Shown here piece after piece: positions 24,813 to 34,275 of a stretch of 38,051 nt of DNA. A program made the position numbers and the translations under genes. The DNA comes from Spongiactinospora gelatinilytica (lineage in GTDB: Bacteria > Actinomycetota > Actinomycetes > Streptosporangiales > Streptosporangiaceae): assembly GCF_003236385.1 (NCBI RefSeq), contig NZ_POUA01000027.1, positions 1-38,051 on the forward strand, read 5' to 3'. The notes under the pieces are model-generated. The model was not told the origin of the DNA. It did no database searches and saw only the letters and a program-made list of their open reading frames with translations. Each line of letters opens with the position of its first letter. Within the stretch, counting starts at the first letter, position 1.

Positions 24813-26021
24813 ATGACCGACCGTCAACGCTCGCCGCGGATCGAACCGCCTGCGTCGATCGGATCCGTGTTCGACCTCATCCGTCGCGGGACCGCCAACA
24901 CCCGGCGGGAGATCTCCCGGCACACCGCGCTCGCACCATCCACCGTCTCGCTGCGGGTGGATTCTCTCATCGCGGCCGGCCTCGTCGAGGAGACCACGAG
25001 TGGCCGAGTCACCGGTGGCAGGCAGCCGCGCTCGCTGCGCGTCCGGGGTGACGCCGGCGCGGTCGTCTCGGTCGCGCTCGGCACGCACCACTTCCGCCTC
25101 GCGATCGCCGACCTGGTCGGGCGGCTGCTGCAGGTGACAGAATGCCCGATCGACGTGACACTCGGCCCGGGCGCGGCGATGCGGGCAATCTGGGAACGGA
25201 CCCTGATCGCGCTCGGTGACGCTCGTATCGACGTTGGCTCTGTGCGCGGGATGACGCTGGGCGTGCCGGCTCCGATCGACTCCCGGCTGGGCACCGTGAC
25301 GTTCTCGGCTCAGCTCCCGGGGTGGGACCAGCAGAACCTCTACGACTTGATCAAGCAGCACACCGAGCTCCCGGTGGCGATCGAAAACGACGCGAACCTG
25401 CTGGCTCTCGGGGAGTTCCGCACCGTCGCGCCCGGCCTGCGGCACATGCTCGGCATAAAGGTCGGCAGCCGGATCGGTTCCGGGGTCGTCGTCGACGGAA
25501 GGTTGTATCCGGGCGCGAGCGGCGCCGCCGGCGAGGTCAGCCACTCCCGTTCGTCCGGTCGTTCGGCGATCCACTGCTGGTGCGGCACTCCCGACTGCCT
25601 GGAGTCGGTCGCTGGAGGCGCGGCGGTCGTCGCCCGGCTCCGGCAGGAGGGGTACGACATCGGCGAGACCACCGACCTCGTCACCCTCGCCAGCGCCGGT
25701 GACGCGCGCACGATCGAACTGCTTCGCGAGGCCGGTGGGCTGATCGGCGAGGTGTTGTCCTACGTCGTCAACTTCCTCAACCCGGACCTGATCACCTTCG
25801 GCGGGCAGCTTTCGGTGGTACCGCCGTTCGTCGCCGCGATCCGCGGCGCGGTGTTCCAGCAGTGTCTTCCCGTGGTCACCGATGCGCTCGACGTGCGGGT
25901 CGGCACCGCCGGTGCCGATGCCGAAATCCTCGGCGGCGTCGACCTGATCCTCGACCGCACGCTGCACGTGGACGCCATCGACAAGCTCGTCGCGAGCGGA
26001 AGTACCGCTTTCTCCGGCTGA
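24813..26021 (+). CDS. ROK-family transcriptional repressor (NagC/Mlc/XylR type)
   Basis: This 402-aa protein has an N-terminal winged HTH at about residues 15-65 (VFDLIRRGTANTRREISRH, then LAPSTVSLRVDSLIAAGLV). A ROK sugar-binding domain follows, containing IENDANLLALGEF and the zinc motif CWCGTPDCLES (consensus CxCGxxGCxE). The kinase-type phosphate loop DxGxT is replaced by VALGTHH, as in repressors without kinase activity. It is divergent from the sugar transporter and followed by the GH89 gene, so it most likely controls both in response to a GlcNAc-like ligand. The start is fixed by GGTGAGGGG immediately upstream. Confidence 0.92.
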   Translation: MTDRQRSPRIEPPASIGSVFDLIRRGTANTRREISRHTALAPSTVSLRVDSLIAAGLVEETTSGRVTGGRQPRSLRVRGDAGAVVSVALGTHHFRLAIADLVGRLLQVTECPIDVTLGPGAAMRAIWERTLIALGDARIDVGSVRGMTLGVPAPIDSRLGTVTFSAQLPGWDQQNLYDLIKQHTELPVAIENDANLLALGEFRTVAPGLRHMLGIKVGSRIGSGVVVDGRLYPGASGAAGEVSHSRSSGRSAIHCWCGTPDCLESVAGGAAVVARLRQEGYDIGETTDLVTLASAGDARTIELLREAGGLIGEVLSYVVNFLNPDLITFGGQLSVVPPFVAAIRGAVFQQCLPVVTDALDVRVGTAGADAEILGGVDLILDRTLHVDAIDKLVASGSTAFSG

Positions 26022-26338
26022 CGTGAACAGGCGGCTCGCGGTGGAATGAGTCGCGACCGCCTCGTTCACCATTTCCTCACCGGTCGCCGCATAGCCCGGC
26101 TCGGGCCCGAATATCGCCAGGTCCCCCTGCCGATACTGATATCGGTATGCCAATGCGTAGTGGCGGCGAGGGCGCGGCCGTACGGCCGGAACCGACCGCG
26201 GGAACGTTGAACACCTCCCGGGCAAAAGGAGTATTGGAACCCGTCATCGAGGGCGTTGTTCACGCTGTCGCCGCCCGTGAGGGTTGAGGTAGGCGCTCCC
26301 GCTGGGCCACGACCCATCCTCGATAGGAGAAAACCTCG
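26022..26338. other. Leader region of the GH89 gene
   Basis: No gene lies between the ROK stop and the GH89 start. The stretch contains the 16-bp near-palindrome at 26133-26148 and, near its end, the ribosome site AGGAG. A long leader or a separate promoter for GH89 is implied by the 317-bp spacing. Confidence 0.5.
26133..26148. promoter_or_regulatory. Operator-like near-palindrome upstream of GH89
   Basis: ATACTGATATCGGTAT is a 16-bp palindrome centred on GATATC with one mismatched pair. It is AT-rich in a very GC-rich setting, 191 bp before the GH89 start. It differs from the repeat at the transporter promoter, so either the ROK site is loose or two regulators are involved. Confidence 0.45.
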
Positions 26339-28588
26339 GTGAACGACGTATCCGCGCACACGGCGACCACAAGCGCCACTGCGGCCATCCGGCGACTCAG
26401 CGGTCTCACCGCCGACCGCATCCACGTGGTCGTCGATCCCGGTATCGGCGACGGGTTTCGGGCCTGGGCCGCCGATGGTGACCTGCATGTCACTGCCTCG
26501 GGCGCGGGGGCGGCCATCGCGGGGTACGCCGCGTTCGCCCGCCGGACCGGAGTGGCCCATGTGTCGCGGTTCGGCACCCGTCCGGTTGACGGTGATCTCC
26601 CCGTGGACGTGGTGGTCGAGCGGCGGGCACGGCTCGGCCTGCGCGTCGCCTACAACCTCACGGTGTCGGGGTACACGACGCCGTACTTCGACTGGGCGCA
26701 GTGGGAAGCCGAACTGGACCTGCTCGCCGCGAGTGGGGTCAATGCCGCACACATCACGCTCGGCCAGGAAGTTGTCTATCTGGAGACGTTCACCCGGTTC
26801 GGGTACACGGAGGAAGAGGTCCTCCGATGGCTCGGGCCGCCGTCGCACCAGCCGTGGCTGTGGCTGAACAGCATCCAGAGTTTCGGCAAGGGCACGACAC
26901 GCACGCTGGTCGAGAAGCGTGTCGAGCTGGCCCGCAGGGTCGTCCAGCGAATGCGCGAGCTGGATATCACTCCGATTTTCCCGGGTTTCAGCGGCGCCGT
27001 CCCGCCGAAGTTCGGTGAGCGCAACGAAGGCGCCCGGGTGGTGCCGCAAGGGCTCTGGTTCTTGGATGTCGCCGGGCCGGAGCGGCCGGACTGGCTCGAC
27101 ACGACCTCGGACGCGTACGCCGCGGTCGCCGAGACGTTTTACGCGACGCAACGCTCCACGTTCGGTGCCAGCGGGATGTGGGCGGTGGACCTGCTGCACG
27201 AGGGCGGAACGACCGGCGGGGTCGACCTCGCGGAAGCCGCGCGCGGGGTGCAGCGGGCCATGGTGGCCGCCGACCCGGACTCGAAGTGGGTGCTGCAAGC
27301 CTGGATCGGCAACCCTCGCCGGGAACTGCTCGAGGGGGTCGACCTGTCCCAGGTGCTCGTGCTCGACCTGACCGGTGAGGCCGCCGACGCCGACGGCGGC
27401 TTCCTGGACGCGGAGTGGGCGCTGGGCATCCTGCCGAATTACGGTGGCCGGACGGTGCTGTACGGAGACGTGGCGGCGGTCGCCGCAACGCCGAAGCGCT
27501 GGGCCGTGGACGGCGAACCGTCCAGTCTGGCCGGTCTGACCAATATGGCCGAGGGCGTCGGGAACAACCCGGTGCTGTGGGATCTGTTCAGCGACCTCGC
27601 GTGGGCCGACGGCGAGATCCAGATCGGCCCCTGGCTCGACGAGTGGACGACCGCCCGGTACGGCGCTGCCGACGAACACGCGCGGGCCGCATGGCGGACC
27701 CTGGTCGAGACCGCTTACGGGCCGTGGCGGCACGATGGCACGGGCGCTACTCCGGCCGAGTCGCAGCAGGCCATGGCGGGCAACGCGGTCGACGCGACCG
27801 ACGCCGGCAAAGAGCCCGTCCCGGGGGGACCGTTCGCGGCGATGGAGGTCACCGATCCTTCGCTGGAGACCTTCGCCATGCCGTACGGGAGTACCGATTC
27901 GGTGATCGCGGCCATCCCCAGCCTGCGGGCCAACCAGGCGAGCATGATGGGGCCGCGTGCGCTGCCCTACCGGGAGGACGCACTCATCCCCGCCCTGCGG
28001 GAGCTGCTGGCCGCCGCCGATTCCCTGCACACCACGGGGTTCGCGTACGACCTCGCCGACGTCGCCCGCCAGGTGGCCGACGACGCCGCCCGCGCGGGCC
28101 TGCGAGCGATCGCCGAGGCGGCCGAGGCGAAGGACCTCGGGTCCTACGACGAGCGCGTGGCCGACTATCTGGAGTTGATCGACGCCCAGGAAGCGGTCCT
28201 GCGCACCAATGAGCATTTCCTGCTCGGGCGATGGGTCGACGACGCCCGCGCGTGGGGTTCGACGGCGGAGGAGAGCACCTACCTTGCGGAGGAAGCCAAG
28301 CGGCTGCTGACGTCCTGGGGCTACGCGGACTCCACCTTTCTGGTCGACTACGGGAACCGCGGCTGGGCGGGCCTGGTCGGCGACTACTACCGCTCCCGGT
28401 GGACCGCCTGGCTGGCGCAGATCCGCAACGTCCTCACCGGGGAAGCCACGACGCCGATCGACTGGTACCGGTTCGCCGACGAGTGGATCCAGAGCGGCAC
28501 CCGGTACCCGAGCCGCCCGCACGGCGAGCTGAAGACGGCTGCGCAGGCAGTTCTGGAGATCGCCGAACGGCTCACCTCGGCGAAATAG
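26339..28588 (+). CDS. GH89 alpha-N-acetylglucosaminidase, cytoplasmic
   Basis: The 749-aa product uses GTG 26339, 9 nt after AGGAG. It has no signal peptide, so its substrate must be brought into the cell. Residues about 100-430 form the GH89 barrel and align with human NAGLU: WAQWEAELDLLAASGVNAA, then WLWLNSIQSFG, DITPIFPGFSGAVP, WAVDLLHEGG with the acid/base Glu (E288), VLQAWIGN, LDLTGE and NMAEGVGNNPVLWDL with the nucleophile Glu (E405). The C-terminal part is the usual helical domain, ending around WIQSGTRYPSRP. It cleaves terminal alpha-linked GlcNAc. Possible substrates are glycan fragments, a glycosylated natural product or GlcNAc-inositol; the sequence does not decide. Confidence 0.92.
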   Translation: MNDVSAHTATTSATAAIRRLSGLTADRIHVVVDPGIGDGFRAWAADGDLHVTASGAGAAIAGYAAFARRTGVAHVSRFGTRPVDGDLPVDVVVERRARLGLRVAYNLTVSGYTTPYFDWAQWEAELDLLAASGVNAAHITLGQEVVYLETFTRFGYTEEEVLRWLGPPSHQPWLWLNSIQSFGKGTTRTLVEKRVELARRVVQRMRELDITPIFPGFSGAVPPKFGERNEGARVVPQGLWFLDVAGPERPDWLDTTSDAYAAVAETFYATQRSTFGASGMWAVDLLHEGGTTGGVDLAEAARGVQRAMVAADPDSKWVLQAWIGNPRRELLEGVDLSQVLVLDLTGEAADADGGFLDAEWALGILPNYGGRTVLYGDVAAVAATPKRWAVDGEPSSLAGLTNMAEGVGNNPVLWDLFSDLAWADGEIQIGPWLDEWTTARYGAADEHARAAWRTLVETAYGPWRHDGTGATPAESQQAMAGNAVDATDAGKEPVPGGPFAAMEVTDPSLETFAMPYGSTDSVIAAIPSLRANQASMMGPRALPYREDALIPALRELLAAADSLHTTGFAYDLADVARQVADDAARAGLRAIAEAAEAKDLGSYDERVADYLELIDAQEAVLRTNEHFLLGRWVDDARAWGSTAEESTYLAEEAKRLLTSWGYADSTFLVDYGNRGWAGLVGDYYRSRWTAWLAQIRNVLTGEATTPIDWYRFADEWIQSGTRYPSRPHGELKTAAQAVLEIAERLTSAK

Positions 28589-28724
28589 GCCGAGCGGAAA
28601 CGGGCCCTTATCGGAGCCGGAAATCAAGCTGGAATCCGCTGCGCCCCGAACTGCGCGCATTCCGCACCGCGCGGGCACAGTTCACGTCCGGGGCACCGGA
28701 TATCGGAGAAAGGCGCTTTACCCC

Positions 28725-29957
28725 ATGACGACGCATCTGAACACCCAGGACATGGGATGTCCTTATCAGCATCCGCCGGTGATGCCCAGGGACGGTACTC
28801 CGTTCCGGCCCTCCCCGCAGTTCGCGCAGTGGCGTGCCGAGGCACCGGCGACCCGGCTCACCGCCGAGGACGGGAACGTCGGGTGGTTCGTCACCGGTTA
28901 CGAGCTGGCCCGCCAGGTGCTCCAGGACCCCCGCTTCAGCATGTCCGACCGGCGGACCCCGCTGGGACCCACACCGCTGCCGATGGGGAAGCCGATCGAC
29001 GCGGAGCGGGTGCACGCCCTGATGGTCGGCAACGTCCTGGGTCTCGACCCGCCCCAGCACACGAGGATCCGCCGGGCAGCGGTCGGGCGCTTCTCGGTCC
29101 GCGGGGTGCGGCGGCAACGGCCGGCGATCGGCGAGTTCATCGAACGGCGGCTCGACGAGATTCTCGCCGCCGGGCCCACCGCCGACCTGTTCGAGGATTT
29201 CGCCGTCCCGGTTTCGGTGTTCGCCCACTGCCGGGTCCTGGGCATCCCGGACGCCAAGGCCGAGGAATTCACCGCCATCTTCGCCACCGACGAACTGAGG
29301 TTCGGCGACATGGTGGAGTTCGCGGCCGACGTACTCGACCTGAAGGCCGCCGACCTCGTCGAGGACACGATCAGCGATCTCCTGCGCTCGGAGCTCACCG
29401 GACCCGAGCGGCTGGGAATCGTCACGGTGCTGATGGGCTCGGGGCGCGACGCGATCGCGTACATGATCGGAACGATCATGGTGTCGCTCCTGTCGGATCC
29501 CGGCCAGCTGGAGACCTTGCGGCGCGAGCCCGAGCGCATCCCCGCCGCGGTCGAGGAGTTCGTGCGGTTCCACGCGATGTTCGTCTCGACCCACCCGCGA
29601 ACCGTGGCGGAGGACCTGACCCTGGAGGGGATCGACTTCCGCAAGGGCGAACCGGTCTGGGTGTCCACAGTGGCCGCCAGCCGCGACGGCGAGCGGTTCC
29701 CCGACCCGGACACCTTTGATGTCACGCGCGAGGCGTCCGGCCACCTCGCCTTCGGCCACGGCATCCACGCGTGCATCGGACAGCAGCTGGCCCGTGTGGT
29801 GATCGCCGAAGCGATCACCCTACTGCTGGCGCGCCTGCCGGCACTGCGCCTGGTCGAGGCCGAACAGCAGGCACCGATGGCGTTCGCCGGCGACCTGCCG
29901 ACCTACGCGCCGGGGACCGTCCGCGTCGCCTGGGACCAGGGATCCGAACGGGGGTGA
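28725..29957 (+). CDS. Cytochrome P450 with Ala in place of the I-helix Thr
   Basis: This 410-aa protein is a complete bacterial class I P450. It has the heme loop FGHGIHACIG (343-352, ligand C350), followed by QQLAR, and the K-helix ExxR as E278-R281. The I helix reads GSGRDAIAYMIG (238-249). D242 is kept, but the position after it, normally Thr for proton delivery, is A243, as in EryF (CYP107A1), where the substrate helps supply the proton. No ferredoxin gene is adjacent. It follows GH89 on the same strand after 136 bp. It may act on the aglycone or on a secondary metabolite. Substrate unknown. Confidence 0.92.
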   Translation: MTTHLNTQDMGCPYQHPPVMPRDGTPFRPSPQFAQWRAEAPATRLTAEDGNVGWFVTGYELARQVLQDPRFSMSDRRTPLGPTPLPMGKPIDAERVHALMVGNVLGLDPPQHTRIRRAAVGRFSVRGVRRQRPAIGEFIERRLDEILAAGPTADLFEDFAVPVSVFAHCRVLGIPDAKAEEFTAIFATDELRFGDMVEFAADVLDLKAADLVEDTISDLLRSELTGPERLGIVTVLMGSGRDAIAYMIGTIMVSLLSDPGQLETLRREPERIPAAVEEFVRFHAMFVSTHPRTVAEDLTLEGIDFRKGEPVWVSTVAASRDGERFPDPDTFDVTREASGHLAFGHGIHACIGQQLARVVIAEAITLLLARLPALRLVEAEQQAPMAFAGDLPTYAPGTVRVAWDQGSERG

Positions 29958-29980
29958 GCAAGGCGGCTGCGGCTCGCCGG

Positions 29981-30010
29981 CGTCACGAGGTCGTCACGAG
30001 GTCGTCACGG
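29981..30010. repeat. Short tandem repeat between convergent genes
   Basis: GTCACGAG occurs twice, and GTCACGG once, in a row at an 11-bp period (core GTCGTCACGAG). It covers the 3' end of the minus-strand acetyltransferase gene. Probably slippage; no terminator hairpin is obvious between the two convergent genes. Confidence 0.6.
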
Positions 30011-30667
30011 TGTCGTTGCGATGCCGAGCAGCGGGTGTTCCGGGGTGCTCGATCCCAGCTCGTGGAAGCCGAGGCGAGTGTAGAACGCCAATGCCCCCGT
30101 GTTCGAGGAGTCGACGCCGAGGTACAGCGCCGGCACCCCGCGCTCGGCGAGCGCCCCGCGGAACGTGTCGACCAGACGCCTGCCGAAGCCCCGGCCCTGC
30201 AACTCCGGCAGCAGGTTGATGTGCAGGTGCGCCGGGTAGTCCGCGATCTCGGGGATACGGGTCGCCTCGGGATGCAGTCCCACCCAGACGAGCAGCTCCT
30301 CGCTGATCGCGGGCGCCTGGCCGGTCGGGGGACCCGGTTCCGGATGCCTCTCCGCGAACCCGGGTGCCCAATTCCGTTCCCACCAGGTGATGAACGCGGC
30401 GGTGTCGGCGACGCCGATGACATAGCCGAGGACGTGTTCCCCGTCGCCGACGACGAACGCGAGATCAGGCGCGAACTCCAGGTACGGCAGCGCGGCCACG
30501 TCGGCGATGAGCGTGTCGTCGGAGTACATCCCCGTCGCGTCGGCGCCGCTCGCCCCAGTACGGAGGCAGATGTTCGCCACATCATCGCGATCGGCCGGCC
30601 GGTACGGGCGGATCGTCAGCCCGTCCCCTCTGCTGGGCCCTGCCTGTTCGATGTCGTTCATGACCAC
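30005..30667 (-). CDS. GNAT-family N-acetyltransferase (OGA-like type)
   Basis: The 220-aa product is read from GTG 30667, which has AAAGG at about 7 nt; an ATG six bases later is the alternative. It is a complete GNAT: LTIRPYRPADRDDVANICL (17-35), VGLHPEATRIPEIADYPAHLHINLLPELQGRGFGRRL (129-165) with the acetyl-CoA loop QGRGFG (157-162), and YLGVDSSNTGALAFYTRLGF near the end. The layout resembles the acetyltransferase-like domain found with bacterial O-GlcNAcases. It is convergent with the P450 gene and divergent from the AraC gene. It could acetylate an amino sugar or amine released in this pathway. Its use as a RiPP N-acetylase, as in goadsporin, is conceivable, but it lies 9 kb away. Confidence 0.85.
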   Translation of the reverse strand: MVMNDIEQAGPSRGDGLTIRPYRPADRDDVANICLRTGASGADATGMYSDDTLIADVAALPYLEFAPDLAFVVGDGEHVLGYVIGVADTAAFITWWERNWAPGFAERHPEPGPPTGQAPAISEELLVWVGLHPEATRIPEIADYPAHLHINLLPELQGRGFGRRLVDTFRGALAERGVPALYLGVDSSNTGALAFYTRLGFHELGSSTPEHPLLGIATTP

Positions 30668-30836
30668 TGCCGACCTTTCTGGTGAGGGGGATCAACTGGA
30701 TGATCGCGGTGCGAGCCGGGTAGCGTCCTATGCGTCCATGGACCGCCGTGTGTTCAGCGTCGAGGATCCGAGGTCTTGCGACAACGCTGTGGTTTGTCGG
30801 AATCGGTACGATCTTTGCCAATCAAGGAGGGCGTGG

Positions 30837-31733
30837 ATGTCGGTCGTCTACGAGCACCTTGAGCCGCTCTACCCGCTCGGCTGGCGGCACTTCCGGCTCC
30901 GGGCGCCCTGGCTCCCGCCGCGCAGCAGCCACGTCCATCCCGAGTTCGAGTTGACGTACATCGTGCGCGGAGCGGGGACCCAGCTCCTCGGAGACTCGAT
31001 CGATCAGTACGAGTCTGGCGACCTCGTACTGATCGGTCCCCATTTGGCCCACATGTACGCGTCGATCCCCGAGGGCGGGCCGGTCGAGGCGATCGTCGTG
31101 CAGTTCACGCGGGACGTTCTCGGCGCAGGGTTCTTCGATCAGCCGGTGTTCGCCGATGTGGCCATGCTCCTGGACGCCTCGGCCGACGGACTTCGATTCG
31201 CCGAGGTGCCGCCCGCGCTGGCGACCCTCGATGACCTCACGCCCGCGGAGAAGACCGTCGCGCTGCTGGACATCCTCGTCGCCCTCAGCCGCGGACCCTA
31301 TGTCCGTCTCGCCCCCGGCCAGTCCGCGTCCGACACATCCGGCGCGCGCCGGATCGAGACGATCGTGGCGTACGTACACGAACACTACCGCTCACAGATC
31401 ACTCTCCAGGACATCGCCGACGCCGTGCAAATGAACCCGAGCGCCACGAGCCGGCTCTTCTCCCGGTCGACCGGATTCACCCTTACGCGGTTCATCACCG
31501 TCGTGCGGCTCAACGCCGCATGCCGCCTCCTGCACGACACGGACCTGCCGATCGCGACCATCGCGTCGAGATGCGGCTTCGGCAACCTCTCGAACTTCAA
31601 CCGGCGATTTCGCGAGGTGAAGCAGAGCACGCCGAAGGCCCACCGCGCACTCCTCCATGCGGGGCAAGGAGGAGCGCCGAGCCACGAGCACCTCCCCGAC
31701 AGGAAGTGGGCCATGGAGTTCTTTCAAGGATGA
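30837..31733 (+). CDS. AraC-family transcriptional regulator
   Basis: The 298-aa product starts at ATG 30837 behind a strong AAGGAGG. The N-terminal cupin domain reads HVHPEFELTYIVRGAGTQLLG (about 33-53), then GDLVLIGPHLAHMYAS, typical of sugar-sensing AraC proteins. The C-terminal double HTH has ITLQDIADAVQMNPSATSRLF and LPIATIASRCGFGNLSNFNRRFREV (about 240-265), the AraC signature. It is divergent from the acetyltransferase gene, with 169 bp between them, and probably activates that gene or others in the GH89 block. Confidence 0.92.
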   Translation: MSVVYEHLEPLYPLGWRHFRLRAPWLPPRSSHVHPEFELTYIVRGAGTQLLGDSIDQYESGDLVLIGPHLAHMYASIPEGGPVEAIVVQFTRDVLGAGFFDQPVFADVAMLLDASADGLRFAEVPPALATLDDLTPAEKTVALLDILVALSRGPYVRLAPGQSASDTSGARRIETIVAYVHEHYRSQITLQDIADAVQMNPSATSRLFSRSTGFTLTRFITVVRLNAACRLLHDTDLPIATIASRCGFGNLSNFNRRFREVKQSTPKAHRALLHAGQGGAPSHEHLPDRKWAMEFFQG

Positions 31734-32164
31734 TCACTGTCCGGGAGCACGATTCCCGGCCACCGGGTGGCGACACTGCGATGTAGCTCCGTGGTCCGCA
31801 CCTGTGCAAGAAGTCGCGCGCCACGACCGCCGGCGATCAGACCGCCCGCGACTCGTTCCTACCGACGACGGTCCGGTGCTGCACGGCCTGCTGGGGGAGC
31901 CGACCCGCATTCGTACCCGCGCTGACCCCACGGGCGGTAAAGTCCAGGCTGTTCAACCCAGTGATCGGTCCCACTTCGACGCGGAGGGAAATGCTATGCC
32001 TCCCGGCAAATCCCCATGTCCGCGTCGACAGGGCCTTTGGCGTCGACCTGGATCGGCCAAGGCTCGGACCGCGCTGCTGGTCTCGGCTTTGCGATGGCGT
32101 TCGTCGGCGGATGCGGCGGCACAGGCGGCTCCACCCGGGCGGCGGCCTCGCCCGCCGCCGGCGC
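31734..32164. other. Decayed stretch without a recognisable gene
   Basis: All frames here are Arg/Pro-rich with no domain I know. It marks the start of a region of gene fragments extending to about 34960. Nothing resembling an insertion sequence end is visible. Confidence 0.4.
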
Positions 32165-32303
32165 GCAGGCGCGGTTCCAGGGGGTTCAGCCCGATCGCCT
32201 TGACCCGGACGAGAACCTCCGTCGGAAGGGCGCGGGGCTGGGGCATGTCCACGATGGTGAGGACCTCTGGGCCGCCGAATGCATGCTGGGTGATGGCTCG
32301 CAC
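32165..32303 (-). pseudogene. Zinc-type/quinone oxidoreductase, N-terminal fragment
   Basis: The start is intact: GTG 32303 follows AGGAG by 5 nt and opens VRAITQHAFGGPEVLTIV, then PTEVLVRVKAIGLNP. This is the usual N-terminus of NADPH:quinone oxidoreductases in the MDR family. After about 45 residues the sequence turns into Gly/Arg-rich noise, so more than 80% of the gene is gone. Confidence 0.65.
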
Positions 32304-32636
32304 GACTCTCCTGGTTTCGGGGTGTGGGAAGGGGGGCTGCTTTTCCGATAGGCCAGCACGATGGTCGTGCTCTACGGCCTTGGCAAGGGCCTGTACGCCA
32401 TGGCGAGCTGGTCGAGTCGATCGCACCCTCAGGATTCATCCGGTGCGACCTACCTCAACGATGAACGCCATAACTCAGGCGTACCACCGGTGTCACGCCA
32501 GAATATTCCGATAACCCGCCAATATGTCGGGGTCACAAGCTCTGGCCCTGACGGGCCTGAGCCCCCGTGTCGCCAGCGACGCTCGACCCCGGCGGCCATG
32601 CCCAGAGGCCGCGAACGCGGGTTAGGGTGAGTGCCC

Positions 32637-33047
32637 ATGACCGGACTTGTCCACGAGCCGGTGTTCTGGACCGACGATTCCTCGGTCTGCGAGCCTATGG
32701 CCCACGGCGAGGACATCGCCGCGCACTTCCATGACTTCGGCCAGCTCAGGTACGCCGTCTCCGGAGCACTGGTCACTGTGACCCAGGTCGGCACATGGGT
32801 GGCGCCGGCGAACCGCATCACCTGGGTGCCACCTTTCTATGTGCACAGCGGTCGCTCGTACGGTGAGACCGATGTCCGGCTGCTCCGGGTTCCGGCGGCA
32901 GTGGCCGGGCAACTGCCGGCCGAGCCCTCGGTGTTCGTGACCAGTGCGCTGTTGCGCGAGGCGTACCTGGCGCTGATCGGCGACGACGGCCCGGCCGACG
33001 GCCCCCGCGCCCGTCTGCTGTCGAAGGTCTCGTCTCGCAGTACATGA
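32637..33047 (+). pseudogene. AraC-family regulator, N-terminal fragment
   Basis: ATG 32637 with AGGGTGAG upstream opens a protein whose sensory cupin domain is clear: HGEDIAAHFHDFGQLRYAVSG, then WVAPANRITWVPPFYVHSG. AraC proteins of this kind run to about 260 residues and end in a double HTH. Here the frame stops after 136 codons, and no HTH follows in any frame. From about 33035 the DNA encodes an acyl-CoA ligase instead, so the gene was cut and joined to another. Confidence 0.7.
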
Positions 33048-34275
33048 CCGCGCTGGCCCGCCGGGGGGTGGGCTCGGAGCGGGTGTCACGATGCTCAGTC
33101 CGAACATGCCCGAGTCGTGGATCGTCCAGGCCGCGACGTACCTCTTGGGCGGGCGCTTCACCGGCCTTCAGGCCCTGGCCTCGGTCGAGGACCACATCGT
33201 CGTCTGCGAGGATGCGGAGGCCACGGTGCTGGTGGTGACCACGCCCCTGGAGGAGCGCGGGCGCCAGGTCCTCGCCGAGGTCGGTTCGCTGAGACACCTG
33301 ATGGTGATCCCGGCCGCAGGCGGCCTGCCTGCGGGCGAGTCTCACGGGGCTCGGCCTCTTGATGCCGGCCCGGCCACCGAGACGGACGTCGCATGGTTGC
33401 AGTACACCGGGGGGACGACCGGGAGACCGAAGGGCCTGATGCAGCCGCATCGGTCGATGGTGCAGCTGGTCTACGCGCACCTGGCCGACTTCGAACAGCC
33501 GCACATGCCGCGGTACCTGGCCTCGGCTCCGCTCACCCATGCCACCGGGCTTGGTGTGATCCCAACGCTGCTTCGTGGCGGCACCGTCGTGATCGAGCAG
33601 GGTTTCGACCCCGGCCGCTTCCTCGACGTCATCGAAGCGGAGCGCATCAACTGCGTCAGCGCCTCCCGACGATGATCTACGCGCTGCTGGACCACGAGCG
33701 TCCGGAGACGCGAGACCTGTCCGGTCTCGAGGTGATCTGGTACGCCACCGGGCCGATGTCCCCGGTGCGCCTGGCCGAGGCTTGTGAACGTATCGGTCCG
33801 GTCTTTTCCCAGATATACGGGCAGACGGAGTCGACCGGCATCGGGACGGTCCTGCCCAAGGTCGCGCACCAGACCGCGAGCCTGGAGCGGCTCGCCTCCT
33901 GTGGTCGTCCCGTGGTCGGGAACCGCATCAGGCTGATCGACGACGACGGTCACGACGTTCCCCTGGGCGAGGTGGGCGAGATCGCCATGCGGAACCGCGG
34001 GGTCATGCTCGGCTACAGGAACCTTCTCGAGGAGACAGAGGCAGCGCTCAAGGGCGGCTGGCTGCACACGGGAGACATGGCCCGCCAGGACGACGAGGGC
34101 CTCCTGTACATCGTCGACCGCAAAAGGACGTGATCATCTCCGGCGGCTTCAACATCTACGCGAGCGAGGTCGAGGCCGCCCTGGCAGGGCACCCTTCGGT
34201 CGGCTCGGCGGCCGTCATCGGTGTGCCCGACCAGAGGTGGGGCGAGAAGGTCACCGCTTTCGTGGTCGGGTGCCC
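33035..34275 (+). pseudogene. Acyl-CoA ligase (ANL superfamily) pseudogene
   Basis: The ATP-binding P-loop motif YTGGTTGRPKGLM, the A5-type YGQTEST and the A7 block [22 protein letters not shown] identify an AMP-forming acyl-CoA ligase. The gene is broken several times. The N-terminus is missing. A shift near 33068 is needed to reach LSPNMPESW, and another near 33663 joins ERINCVSA to PTMIYALLDHE. A one-base loss in an A-run near 34127 is needed to read [16 protein letters not shown]. The last domain stops around VTAFVVG and is joined to an unrelated oxidoreductase piece, so the catalytic C-terminal Lys region is lost. Confidence 0.85.

Noticed and set aside
26066..28678. 870-codon open frame on the minus strand opposite GH89
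   Set aside because: Antisense to a clear GH89 gene with both catalytic Glu residues; no recognisable domain of its own.
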